Shown here: positions 11,945 through 20,580 of the stretch, piece by piece
How the letters are laid out: each line of letters begins with the position of its first letter
How positions within the stretch are numbered: position 1 is the first letter of the stretch
Assembly (NCBI GenBank): GCA_905397405.1
Contig: CAJPVJ010000292.1
Span: forward strand, 1-26,676
Direction of reading: 5' to 3'
Length of the DNA: 26,676 nucleotides
From: Oppiella nova
Taxonomy: Eukaryota > Arthropoda > Arachnida > Sarcoptiformes > Oppiidae
Position numbers and translations under genes: made by a program
The notes under the pieces: model-generated
Told to the model about the DNA's origin: nothing
The model's database searches: none
The model's input: the letters and a program-made list of their open reading frames with translations, nothing else

Positions 11945-13284
11945 CTCAATGTTTTTATTCTATAATTGTATTCGTTTTTTGTGAAGACAAAGAATAATAT
12001 AATATAAAGATAGTGAACAACTAGAGGGAGGTTTTTATATGTTATCTCGTATGAGACACCGGTGATTATGGACCGGAGTGTATGCCTTTTCCACGGTATA
12101 TACACTATGAGAATCTGAGACTATGCCTGAAGCCATCAAATGTCTGAACCAAAACTAAAACAGTTCGACACTAAAAAAGAAAACAATGGCTTTCATTGGA
12201 GGCAAACATTTTTGAATTAAATAAGTTTTTAAGAGTGTTTAGGGCTGACTATCGGAAAATGTATTGAATTGTATTCAAATAGTCGCTGCATTTCAAGGCC
12301 TTATGCTCTATGGTAGACATGGAAAACAATTTAAATGTTGAGAAAAGTTGGTAGCGTTTGAAACTAACAATAGTTGTAAACATTAGTAATATTATTATAA
12401 TAAGTATATAAAAAGAGTAAAAATGATATGTATTTAGAGACAGGAAAAGAATATTTTCATGTGTTGTACGGCACAGCCAAAAGTGAAGTGAAGAGGAAGT
12501 CCTACTGAATGGTTGAGTTAGAAAATCGTTGTTTTCGAAGGAATCGATTGTTTCTTAGTTGGAGTCTATGCCCGGTCTGGAGTGTAGTTCCACCACAACT
12601 AGTAGTACACTCAATGTTTTTATTCTATAATTGTATTCGTTTTTTGTGAAGACAAAGAATAATATAATATAAAGATAGTGAACAACTAGAGGGAGGTTTT
12701 TATATGTTATCTCGTATGAGACACCGGTGATTATGGGACCGGAGTGTATGCCTGTGTGTGCCTTTTCCACGGTATATACACTATGAGAATCTGAGACTAT
12801 GCCTGAAGCCATCAAATGTCTGAACCAAAACTAAAACAGTTCGACACTAAAAAAGAAAACAATGGCTTTCATTGGAGGCAAAAATTTTTGAATTAAATAA
12901 GTTTTAAGAGTGTTTAGGGCTGACTATCGGAAAATGTATTGAATTGTATTCAAATAGTCGTTGCATTTCAAGGCCTTATGCTCTATGGTAGACATGGAAA
13001 ACAATTTACATGTTGAGAAAAGTTGGTAGCGTTTGGAACTAACAATAGTTGTAAACATTAGTAATATTATTATAATAAGTATATAAAAAGAGTAAAAATG
13101 ATATGTATTTAGAGACAGGAAAAGAATATTTTCATGTGTTGTACGGCACAGCCTGCAGTGAAGTGAAGAGGAAGTCCTACTGAATGGTTGAGTTAGAAAA
13201 TCGTTGTTTTCGAAGGAATCGATTGTTTCTTAGTTGGAGTCTATGCCCGGTCTGGAGTGTAGTTCCACCACAACTAGTAGTACA
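11945..13284. repeat. Imperfect tandem duplication, units of about 665 and 675 bp
   Basis: Unit 1 is 11945-12609 and unit 2 is 12610-13284, directly adjacent. They differ by scattered substitutions and small indels. Unit 2 carries about ten extra bases that extend a TGTGTG tract near 12750, has one T fewer near 12903, and reads CAGCCTGCAG where unit 1 reads CAGCCAAAAG. Both units contain the same minus-strand frame fragment (beginning IITGVSYEITYK), which explains the two related short ORFs. I do not recognise that peptide, and it is not maintained over the whole unit. The divergence argues for a genuine duplication rather than an assembly error. No terminal inverted repeats or transposase motifs are visible. 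Confidence 0.92.
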
Positions 13285-15345
13285 GCACATAATCAGGTAA
13301 TTTGGATGTTTGTGCGGCTGAAAAATAATACAGCATTTGGCACGCGTAGAATGGGGCTGACCTACGTGTCCCCTACCGACCTCCGTGTCCCCTACCATTC
13401 CGGCACTCATACACATAATGCATGTGTGACTGTTTGACTGATCAATAATCTATCATCGCATGGATCTCATCGTATTGTGCATATTGTTAACTAATGAAAC
13501 ATAAAGAGATATATTGAGTGCTATATTTTGAGTGCTAAGCCCGCAATAAAAGTTACGACACATCCATCGCCAGTAATCAAGTATTGTTGAAATACTGGTC
13601 CAATACATAAATTATATCCATAATCCCTAACCATATGGTTCATAGACTCCGCACATCTTAATCACTGGTAGTATTGGGCATATGTTCTCACTTTTACCCG
13701 CATTTGTTGTTTCATTGAATACTCAATAATAAGTAAAGCTTTTGTTTTTTATGAGCAAAACCTTTGGTAGAGTTGGAGTGGTGTCTGTGCTCTGGTATTG
13801 GAGTAGTCTATAGGTTAACAAACAACAAGTGCTTCACTCGTACAGACGCTCCAGAATCGCAATTATTGTGCATTAGTTTGAGTAAAGTTTGGCCAATAGT
13901 TTCCTTTACTTTATTAGATGAACCAAAACCCAGAGCACAGGAAATACTTTGAAAATAATAGCAATACAAGTGCTATTGAGTTGCTCTTTGCTGTAATGTC
14001 TAAAGAATTTGTTTGATTTCCTTAAATGTTTTCTTAATGATAATCATCTAACAAGAGGTGAACCATTATAACAATAAATAATAACTTAAGCGACCAAACA
14101 TCAGCTACAGTACCATATATTATACAGTATTACACTCCAGTTATTAGACTAATTTTGTATATTATATGAATATAAGCCTCGAGTGTTTGTCTCAACTGTA
14201 TTGCAATAGAAATCGCATTTGACTTTCGTAATAGCATAATAAATTCATTATACATAATAATCGCCAATTGATATAATATTAACTCCAGTATTCATAAAAT
14301 ATATTTAACAAACTTATGAATAGAGTTGTTGAAGAGCACAGTAATACTCGACAATACTATGCATTCATTGCAGTCAAATCAGCGGCATTTGCGTCGAGTA
14401 TATGACTTACGCCTCTTATCGCACACACATTGAGCACAATATCGTTATATTATATAACATATTCAATGTTTGAATCGACGTATCATTGAATAGATTTTCA
14501 CAAATTTGAAAAACGCATTACAAAGACCGTTAATGATCTCTTCAGATCGGGTTCAGCAACGGTTTTATGCACTCGTCTTCATACACATCACTACCAAACA
14601 GACATCAATTTAATCACAACTGTATTGCACATCAAACCCATCCAATCATATTACCATTACATTCAAACACTTTCTCCCAATTTGTTTAGAATTTTTTGAA
14701 TTTTTTAATAACTTTTTTCCTACTTTTTCGCCACTTTTTCATCAGTCCTTTACTAACAGTTTTTGTCTTTTGTTCACTTCTGTTGCTCCAGTCGTTTGTC
14801 TCATTCATTTTCTGATATGTAGTCAATAATCATTTGAATTCAAATTTTTTATACAATTTCAGTACAAATTAGGTATTCATTTTCGACAAATATTCTTTGT
14901 TTGAGTTTTTCAACTATTTTTTGTCATAAATGTTCAGAATCTCAACGAATTAAAGTTCATTTGTTGAGTAAGTTTTACCAAATCTTCTTTATGAATGAAT
15001 TCATTTACAGTACAAATCAATGTATTTTTGCACCACTCGTCTAATAATGCATTTTATGATAATAGTGAAGACATTTTGTTTTGTTTCAATTTAATTATAA
15101 TATTTAGCACTAATTCATTGAAATGACAACTTATTTAAATGAATTGATTATAATATTCATGTCATCACTACCTTATAGTCTGTCGAGCGCTGGGAGTGAG
15201 GGCCAGGAAAGTCAAGTCAATCGACGTTACGGTAGATATTGAGGTATTAATGTATTAATGAGTAAATTAAGGGAATGCGTGACATTGAGATACAATCCAA
15301 ACCCACAGACATTTTCTAATATTATCTATAATTATAAGTTTTAAC

Positions 15346-15348
<3 letters not shown>
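13285..15348. other. Non-coding stretch, nothing recognised
   Basis: The first ~150 bp (13285-13435) are less AT-rich and include a short GTGTCCCCTACC direct repeat at about 13367-13396. Short frames run on both strands there without family similarity. The rest is AT-rich with many stops. It probably belongs to the upstream flank of the CDK-inhibitor gene. Confidence 0.5.

Positions 15349-15384
<36 letters not shown>
15349..15384. repeat. (TC)n microsatellite
   Basis: A TC run of about 36 bases, directly abutting the first copy of the 103-bp block that is repeated downstream of the CDK-inhibitor exon. Confidence 0.95.
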
Positions 15385-15388
<4 letters not shown>

Positions 15389-15487
15389 CTCTCTATACCC
15401 GCAATATATCATTGCCTACACATTGACTGCACATTCATTGCCTCCACCACTGGATCTGCCATTTCTTAATAAGCGTTAATTATTGCT
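15385..15487 (+). repeat. 103-bp block, copy 1 (upstream of the CDK-inhibitor exon)
   Basis: Identical over 103 bases to 17275-17377, in the same orientation and 1890 bp apart. Both copies run directly into pyrimidine (CT) repeats at their 3' end, and this copy is also preceded by one. In copy 2 the block contains the last in-frame codons and the double stop that follow the predicted splice donor of the CDK-inhibitor exon. Here it is not joined to a long reading frame. Confidence 0.93.
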
Positions 15488-15506
15488 CTCTCTCTCTCTC
15501 TCTCTC
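15485..15506. repeat. (CT)n microsatellite
   Basis: A CT run of about 22 bases immediately after copy 1 of the 103-bp block. Confidence 0.9.
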
Positions 15507-16247
15507 CCCTTCATATAAACGTATAAAATATAATATAAATGTATAATAATTTCTACGAAATAATAAACTCAATCTCGTACTGTATAGTACAGTATAATAT
15601 AGTGAAGTATAGTATAATTTGGTGAGTGGTATATAATTCGTGAGCAGTTGATCACTGGTAAGTCACGATTGTGTTTATTAATAAGCTTTAATAGTAAGAG
15701 TATGTAATAGTATGGCACGAGTGGGAGACAAAGGAGAGGCCAGTCTAGGGCTGAACACAACTTGCATTCAGTGGTCTCTCCTTTCATATAATGTTTGTTA
15801 GACCTAAGGATAGCCTCATTATTATGCGCCACATATCCCTCATATAATACAAGTGCACACTGCATACAGCAATACATGCAAACGTTACCTTTGGTGTGCT
15901 ATGCCTTACCTGTCGAGCGAGTATTATAGAGCTAAGGGTCGCCACTAGTGGCACACCTGGTCTCAGCGCCCGATCCCTTTCCACCCCTTATCCCCTCATA
16001 CGAGCGATACTGCAAACAAGTTCTGAGGGCTGAGTGTGCTCTGTGTCTCTCCCTTTCCCCTCTGCCAGACTCGAGTGCTGTATAAGCCGTATATGTCGTC
16101 TCCCACTCTTTAAAATGCATATTCACTGCAGCATTGGGTGAGTCGGTGTCCCTCTGACTCTCATTCCCGTCCCGTTCCTCCTCATCACTCGCCTCACATC
16201 GCATGCGTGTGTCGGTAGGGCTCGGAGTGTGTGGTAGTGTAGGACTG
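15507..16247. other. GC-richer region upstream of the CDK-inhibitor exon
   Basis: Base composition rises markedly from about 15.9 kb towards the coding exon. Several overlapping frames run here on both strands, including a minus-strand frame of 122 codons at 15932-16300. None shows a recognisable domain, and they overlap one another in different frames, as expected for GC-rich non-coding DNA. The likeliest content is promoter-proximal or 5' untranslated sequence of the downstream gene. Confidence 0.45.
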
Positions 16248-16287
16248 ATATATAGTGGGCTGCAGTATAGCTGGAGAAGCAGTTGCA
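16248..16287 (+). promoter_or_regulatory. Possible core promoter of the CDK-inhibitor gene (TATA plus initiator-like)
   Basis: ATATATAG at 16248-16255 is followed about 31 bases later by GCAGTT (A at 16281), close to the arthropod initiator TCAGTY. A second CAGTC follows with its A at 16287. The spacing fits a TATA-dependent start. It would give a 5' UTR of about 290 nt without an intron. TATA-like words are frequent in AT-rich DNA, so this is a weak, position-based proposal. Confidence 0.25.
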
Positions 16288-16459
16288 GTCTCGTGAGCAC
16301 TGGGAGGGGTTCACCACAGAGAGTGTCTCACTGTCTCACTGTCTCGCATACACTCACTCATAGACTCTCAGACTCTTTGGTACTTTCATTCACTTCATTC
16401 AATACGAGTGTCGAGTCCAGTGTACGGCATATCATAGCGTATCATAGTTTGTGAACTTT

Positions 16460-16465
16460 ATGTGA
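16460..16465 (+). promoter_or_regulatory. Minimal upstream ORF (ATG followed at once by TGA)
   Basis: ATGTGA lies 114 bases upstream of the CDK-inhibitor start and is the only ATG I see between the proposed transcription start (16281) and that start codon. A start-stop element of this kind can pause initiating ribosomes and lower or regulate downstream translation. Its relevance depends on the 5' UTR really spanning this position. Confidence 0.3.
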
Positions 16466-16573
16466 AGCATATATTACTGCATATATTGTCTCATTGTATC
16501 ACTTGTTCACTAATCAAGTGCTAATCCCTCGAAGACTGACCACTGATTGGAGTATCGGATCAACCCCTGAAAG

Positions 16574-17228
16574 ATGACCACTTGTTTCTTAATGATACCA
16601 CCGAATGGTTTTGTATCTGCAATGTCTTGTCGTGATATCGGTGGCAATGGTCCGCCTCCGAGAGACACCAATCAAATACCATCTCATGAAAGAGTGCAAT
16701 CCGTGCGGCGAAGACTGTTTGGTGATGTGGACCACCAGCAGACACGTCTAGATCTCGAGCACCAACTCACGAGATGCGAAGAACGAGATCGCAACAAATA
16801 CAACTTCGACTTCATTACACAACAACCCATCAGTTCCAGTGATTCTCGCTATGAATGGTCTCACATCTCAGCCCAAGATGACACCAACGCATCCATCGAC
16901 ACCAATGACACCACTTTTGATAGCAAATTACCACAAGAATTCAGTACAAAACTATGCAAAGCCAGCGACCAGTCGTCCACTCAGTCACAGTCAGCCACCA
17001 CTTCGACCACCACTTGCACCACCAGTTCCACCACCAGTTCCACACCACCGCCACTGCAATCACTACAACCGCTGCCAACTTGTGGCCCAACCCTAGCCTC
17101 CGACCCAACATCTGGTGCTCTTTCACCTGATTCTCAACCCCAGGCGAGCTCTTCATCTGAGGCACTGACTGCCAAAGTTGGACACAAGAGCTCAACAGTG
17201 GTTCACTCGAAGCAAACCAAAATCACAG
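16574..17228 (+). CDS. Cip/Kip-family CDK inhibitor (p21/p27/dacapo-like), 5' coding exon; 3' end not found
   Basis: Members of this family bind cyclin-CDK complexes in the nucleus and restrain G1/S progression. The first 218 residues are readable. The CDI domain is at about residues 44-98: cyclin-docking RRLFG (46-50), then GDVDHQQTRLDLEHQL, matching the LFGPVDHEEL-type start and linker helix of p27; then NKYNFDF (74-80) and YEW (93-95), the parts that pack on the CDK N-lobe. LPQEF (119-123) resembles the LPEF before the inhibitory Tyr pair of p27, but no Tyr follows. Residues 134-195 are Ser/Thr/Pro-rich and look disordered, with one SP site (184-185). Residues 214-218, QTKIT, look like the first half of a PCNA-binding PIP box. 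The frame then meets CAG|GTATTT, a splice donor at 17228/17229 (phase 1). An in-frame TGA at 16568 precedes the ATG, whose context has A at -3; Met7 and Met17 are alternatives. If the intron were retained, the protein would be 261 residues with a hydrophobic tail. The CDI assignment is firm; the 3' end is inference. Confidence 0.93.
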
Positions 17229-17234
17229 GTATTT
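17226..17234 (+). other. Predicted 5' splice donor ending the CDK-inhibitor exon
   Basis: CAG|GTATTT matches the donor core (AG|GTA), and the exon would end after 17228 with one base of a split codon. After this point the translation changes from a hydrophilic Kip-type protein to a hydrophobic sequence typical of translated AT-rich DNA. The cut falls inside the PIP-box-like QTKIT(D/G) motif. No matching acceptor is certain within the window. Confidence 0.65.
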
Positions 17235-17274
17235 TGCACTCATTTATGCCTATAATTGCTATTCTCTTCGCTAT

Positions 17275-17377
17275 ATATCTCTCTATACCCGCAATATATC
17301 ATTGCCTACACATTGACTGCACATTCATTGCCTCCACCACTGGATCTGCCATTTCTTAATAAGCGTTAATTATTGCT
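17275..17377 (+). repeat. 103-bp block, copy 2 (just 3' of the CDK-inhibitor exon)
   Basis: Exact duplicate of 15385-17487-type block copy 1, that is, of 15385-15487. It lies in the predicted intron and ends in a loose CT-rich tract (17378-17405). In the frame of the upstream exon it encodes the last residues before a TAATAA double stop. Confidence 0.93.
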
Positions 17378-17414
17378 ATCTCTCTCTCCCTCTCTCTCCC
17401 TCTCACTCTCGGTT

Positions 17415-17923
17415 TGCTTCACTCACTTGTGCGATGTTTTGATGATATAATTCATATAAAAAGATATAATTTATTATAAAATATTGTCCTTCACTGGTGT
17501 TTGAGCTCTAAATAAATTGCTGTCAATTGTTGGCCTCACTCTCACTCTAAGGCTAACATATCTATGGCTAAGTGTGTCTCATCTCACAACTGCTAAGACA
17601 CTAATCACAAGTAACTAATGCATCCATTTTATCATTAAAATTAATATTTTATAGTTAACTTAAGTTCACTGCTCACACTTTTATTGAATATATTTGTGCA
17701 CATTTACTCGTTACTCGCATAAATACCTCTCAAATACCTGTATTGCAAACATTTGATTGCCTCACAAAAGTATTTATTTTTTCAAACTTGGTAGTAATTG
17801 TAATAATTATTTGAATAATTTCCGATAACTCAATGATCTGTAAATGTTCGTAAATGGCACAACCAAAAGCCCATTTATTTTGAACTTCATCTCTATTTAT
17901 AAATATAAATAATTATTACTGAC
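17415..17923. repeat. Duplicated block of about 500 bp, copy 1
   Basis: Direct repeat of 18053-18538, starting GCTTCACTCACTTGTG and ending ATTATTACTGAC. Copy 1 is about 23 bp longer. It has an extra CACTCT near 17535 and about 13 more bases around 17849-17863, plus scattered substitutions. Its end abuts the start of the inverted-repeat arm at 17926. Non-coding. Confidence 0.92.
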
Positions 17924-17925
17924 TT

Positions 17926-18052
17926 TTTATTTATAAAACCATTTATTAGGAGAAAATTATTTAGTAATTGAAACGAAGGGCTACTCATTGCGTAAACACT
18001 TAATGCATTTGAAAGGCTCTGATTTATTGATAAGATTTGATTCAAACATTAT
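17926..18052 (+). repeat. Inverted-repeat segment 1, left arm
   Basis: These 127 bases are the reverse complement of 26550-26676, essentially base for base. Since the window ends at 26676, the homology may continue beyond it. The segment sits exactly between the two copies of the ~500-bp block. Confidence 0.9.
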
Positions 18053-18538
18053 AGCTTCACTCACTTGTGCGATGTTTTGATGATATAATTCATATAAAAA
18101 GATATAATTTATTATAAAATATTGTCCTTCACTGGTGTTTGAGCTCTAAATAAATTGCTGTCAATTGTTGGCCTCACTCTAAGGCTAACATATCTAATGG
18201 CTAAGTGTGTCTCATCTCACAACTGCTAAGACACTAATCACAAGTAACTAATGCATCCATTTTATCATTAAAATTAATATTTTATAGTTAACTTAAGTTC
18301 ACTGCTGACACTTTTATTGAATATATTTGTGCACATTTACTCATTACTCGCATAAATACCTCTCAAATACCTGTATTGCAAACAATTGATTGCCTCACAA
18401 AAGTATTTATTTTTTCAAACTTGGTAGTAATTGTAATAATTATTTGAATAATTTTTCATAACTCAATGATCTGTAAACCAAAAGCCCATTTATTTTGAAC
18501 TTCATCTCTATTTATAAATATAAATAATTATTACTGAC
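18053..18538. repeat. Duplicated block of about 500 bp, copy 2
   Basis: Second copy of 17415-17923. Compared with the right inverted-repeat arm, 18053-18666 is absent there, so this copy and the 128 bp after it interrupt the left arm. That suggests a local insertion or transposed duplication into an already repeated sequence. Confidence 0.92.
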
Positions 18539-18666
18539 AAATAAATATTTTGGTAAATAATCCTCTTTTAATAAATCATTAACTTTGCTTCCCGATGAGT
18601 AACGCATTTGTGAATTACGTAAACTTTCCGAGACTAAATAACTATTCTAAACTAAGTTTGTAATAT

Positions 18667-19284
18667 AAAATACATTTTATCGAAAAATAGAGAGAATCCT
18701 AGCTTTGAGTATGTCATAAAAGTTTTCGATACTAGTAAAAATCGTGATTTAATACAGTTTAAAATAGTTTAAATCATTATGAACTTTTAGTATATTTATA
18801 TGTGAATAAAGTTGTTAATTATGTTGGTTTACTTAACAACAAATACATTGAAATATATGTCTTAAATTACATTTAAACTTTTGGGCAAATGTTAAATAAA
18901 TCTTCGTATATAAAACTTTGTCGCATTGTACAGTATAGTTTTTATGAGTTATAATTTATTATACATTTATATGCAAAATAAATAATAATTTATAAGTTAT
19001 TAATCAAAAATATAATAAGATTACAAACAAACAATAAATGAATAAAAGTTCCTAAATCTAGATCAAATATCAAGCAGCTTTTTGCCAATCCTGACACCAC
19101 TCCACAGTAGTTGTACTTTATTTCCAGAATATTCATTAAAATTCAATTGAATAGTAATACTGTATTAGTTTTAGTTATTTAATCTAAACATTGAATACAA
19201 TTATTAGTAAGTTTGTAGACAACTACAACTTCTGTGTAATAATGAGATGACGACCAGTATATGGTTATACAGTAACTGACGGTT
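18667..19284 (+). repeat. Inverted-repeat segments 2 and 3, left arm
   Basis: 18667-18699 is the reverse complement of 26516-26548. After a divergent interval (18700-18827 versus 26389-26515), 18828-19284 is a near-identical reverse complement of 25911-26388, differing by small indels and substitutions. Homology stops at CTGACGGTT (19284). No transposase frame is seen inside. It could be a non-autonomous repeat family or an inverted segmental duplication. Confidence 0.88.
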
Positions 19285-19824
19285 GTTATATTACTTGGGC
19301 ATTTTCTCACAGTTTGTTACTTGACTGTTATGTAACATAAAATAATAACTAAATACTTAATGGAGAAATAACACAATATTCAATATCTCTCAATCTCAAT
19401 ATCTGGTCATTACAAAAAAGTTTGAGTCATAGAGTTATTTAACAAGTGATAAGACTTAAGACTGGTTTAAATAAATGGTGAGGCAATAGATGTGGAGAGA
19501 AAGCATAGCAATGGGGTCTGAGTAGAGGGGACTGGGATTTACTTAAGAAAGATGTGCACCAAAGCGAGTGCTGTTTGCAGATCTCTGCAGACATTGTAAC
19601 AGAAGTTGATTTGCTTGAGTAGATGAGCCCAAAGTGTATTGTATTGACTCCAATGTTGGACTGTTTGTTGAATTGGCAAATGTGTTGCAGTCTTGCAGTC
19701 CTGGCATTGCGTACACCGAAGTAACTCTCACTGTAATAGTGAAGCCAAGGTTTGGTCATCTCTTGCAACAGTTGATAGCCTTGAAAGACCTAAAGATGTT
19801 TGACTTCTACCACCACTACATACA

Positions 19825-19861
<37 letters not shown>

Positions 19862-20357
19862 TGTGTGAACTGAAGTGAAATTATTTTTATTGAGATAACA
19901 ATTGTTGAGAATATGTTTCTTTGGTTTTTTGCTTTTTCGGTGCTATTATAATGAGAGTTGAGTTGAGAACAGAATCCAAATCATAAGGTTTTGCTATTCG
20001 TGTGTCTCTTAGCATAAGTTTTGAGAGTATTTTACGAAATCAAACACAACATAACATAAGTTTTCGTAATAATAACAGCGATTTTCAGTGTAAAGTGCAG
20101 TCAATCGCTGCCGTATTTCATGAATCCTATTGAAGAGTATGTGATGTGATGTTGAGAGCAAATCACAGGCACTGCGAGTGAGTGTCTGTTGCCTCACAAG
20201 CAAACAATGTTAGAGCGGATGCGCTCTCCTATACTCTACTTATCACTGGTTTGGCTCTTTAATCGCAAAATATATTACTTTTAATCATTTGATTAGTTAT
20301 ATGTCTCACTCCTGCCTTCAGTGCCATATTGTTTATTATACATAAACTGTGTCTCAC
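19285..20357. other. Non-coding stretch with overlapping chance frames
   Basis: It includes a CT microsatellite at about 19828-19858. Frames of 60-110 codons at 19439-19873 overlap on both strands, and one ends in the Ser-Leu translation of the CT repeat. None has a recognisable domain. I searched this interval by eye for a 3' exon completing the PIP box of the CDK inhibitor and found none with a good acceptor. Confidence 0.5.
19828..19858. repeat. (TC)n microsatellite
   Basis: A TC run of about 31 bases. Confidence 0.95.
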
Positions 20358-20370
20358 TTTCCCGCCAAAA
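20358..20370 (+). promoter_or_regulatory. E2F-type binding site
   Basis: TTTCCCGCCAAAA is a strong match to the E2F/DP consensus (TTTSSCGC with flanking A's). It lies 68 bases upstream of a TATAAAG box and about 200 bases upstream of a possible start codon with a splice donor. E2F sites mark promoters of cell-cycle and replication genes. It could control a gene starting at about 20.47 kb or act as an intronic element of the CDK-inhibitor gene. Confidence 0.45.
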
Positions 20371-20437
20371 GTACAGTCCTTTTATAGAAATAAATACGGT
20401 TTTAGTGCTTCTATTGGCACTGGTATTGCACTTCACT

Positions 20438-20444
20438 TATAAAG
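20438..20444 (+). promoter_or_regulatory. Possible TATA box
   Basis: TATAAAG in a locally less AT-rich setting. Transcription would start near 20468, giving a 5' UTR of about 100 nt with no ATG before 20566. Confidence 0.35.
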
Positions 20445-20565
20445 GCAGGCATTGGAGTGTAGCTAAAGAATAGAGGAATACAGGAATACAGCGTTTCTCC
20501 CAGCTGTTTTCCCTTCCCCTGAGGTCAGATACGGGTCCGAAAGGTGACGAGGGTTAGGTGACATA

Positions 20566-20580
20566 ATGGCCAGTGTTGTT
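20566..20580 (+). CDS. Candidate first coding exon (MASVV, then splice donor)
   Basis: ATAATGG gives a good initiation context (A at -3, G at +4), and this is the first ATG after the proposed TATA-directed start. Five codons (Met-Ala-Ser-Val-Val) lead straight into GTAAGTG, a near-perfect donor, phase 0. Unspliced, the frame ends after 15 codons at TGA. Promoter elements, start context and donor together suggest a gene starting here on the + strand, but no second exon could be identified and the protein is unknown. Each element alone could arise by chance. Confidence 0.3.

Noticed and set aside
11812-12815. Two related minus-strand frames of 97 and 86 codons
   Set aside because: They are the same chance frame seen twice because of the ~670-bp tandem duplication, with different ends in each copy.
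15901-15984. Minus-strand exon ending in a GTAAGG donor
   Set aside because: The frame begins at GTG rather than ATG, and nothing upstream supports a transcript. The donor alone is not enough.
15932-16300. 122-codon minus-strand open frame upstream of the CDK inhibitor
   Set aside because: It overlaps other frames in the same GC-rich stretch, has no recognisable domain and has low-complexity charged composition. More likely non-coding promoter or leader sequence.
16941-17195. Minus-strand and +1-shifted frames across the CDK-inhibitor exon
   Set aside because: Shadows of the real coding frame; their low-complexity composition mirrors its Ser/Thr/Pro-rich codons.
19021-19150. Acceptor-like sites inside the inverted-repeat arm that could continue the CDK-inhibitor frame
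   Set aside because: The resulting peptides stop within a few codons and do not restore the two aromatic residues of a PIP box.
19634-19873. Open frame containing DFYHHY, resembling the p21 DFYHSK motif
   Set aside because: No AG precedes the Asp codon in a phase that joins the exon at 17228, and the frame runs into the Ser-Leu translation of a CT microsatellite.
20028-20059. Possible terminal exon giving QTKIT-VFY, a perfect PIP box
   Set aside because: The acceptor would be GAG, which is poor, with a better AG just upstream. Matches to such a short pattern are expected by chance in several kilobases.
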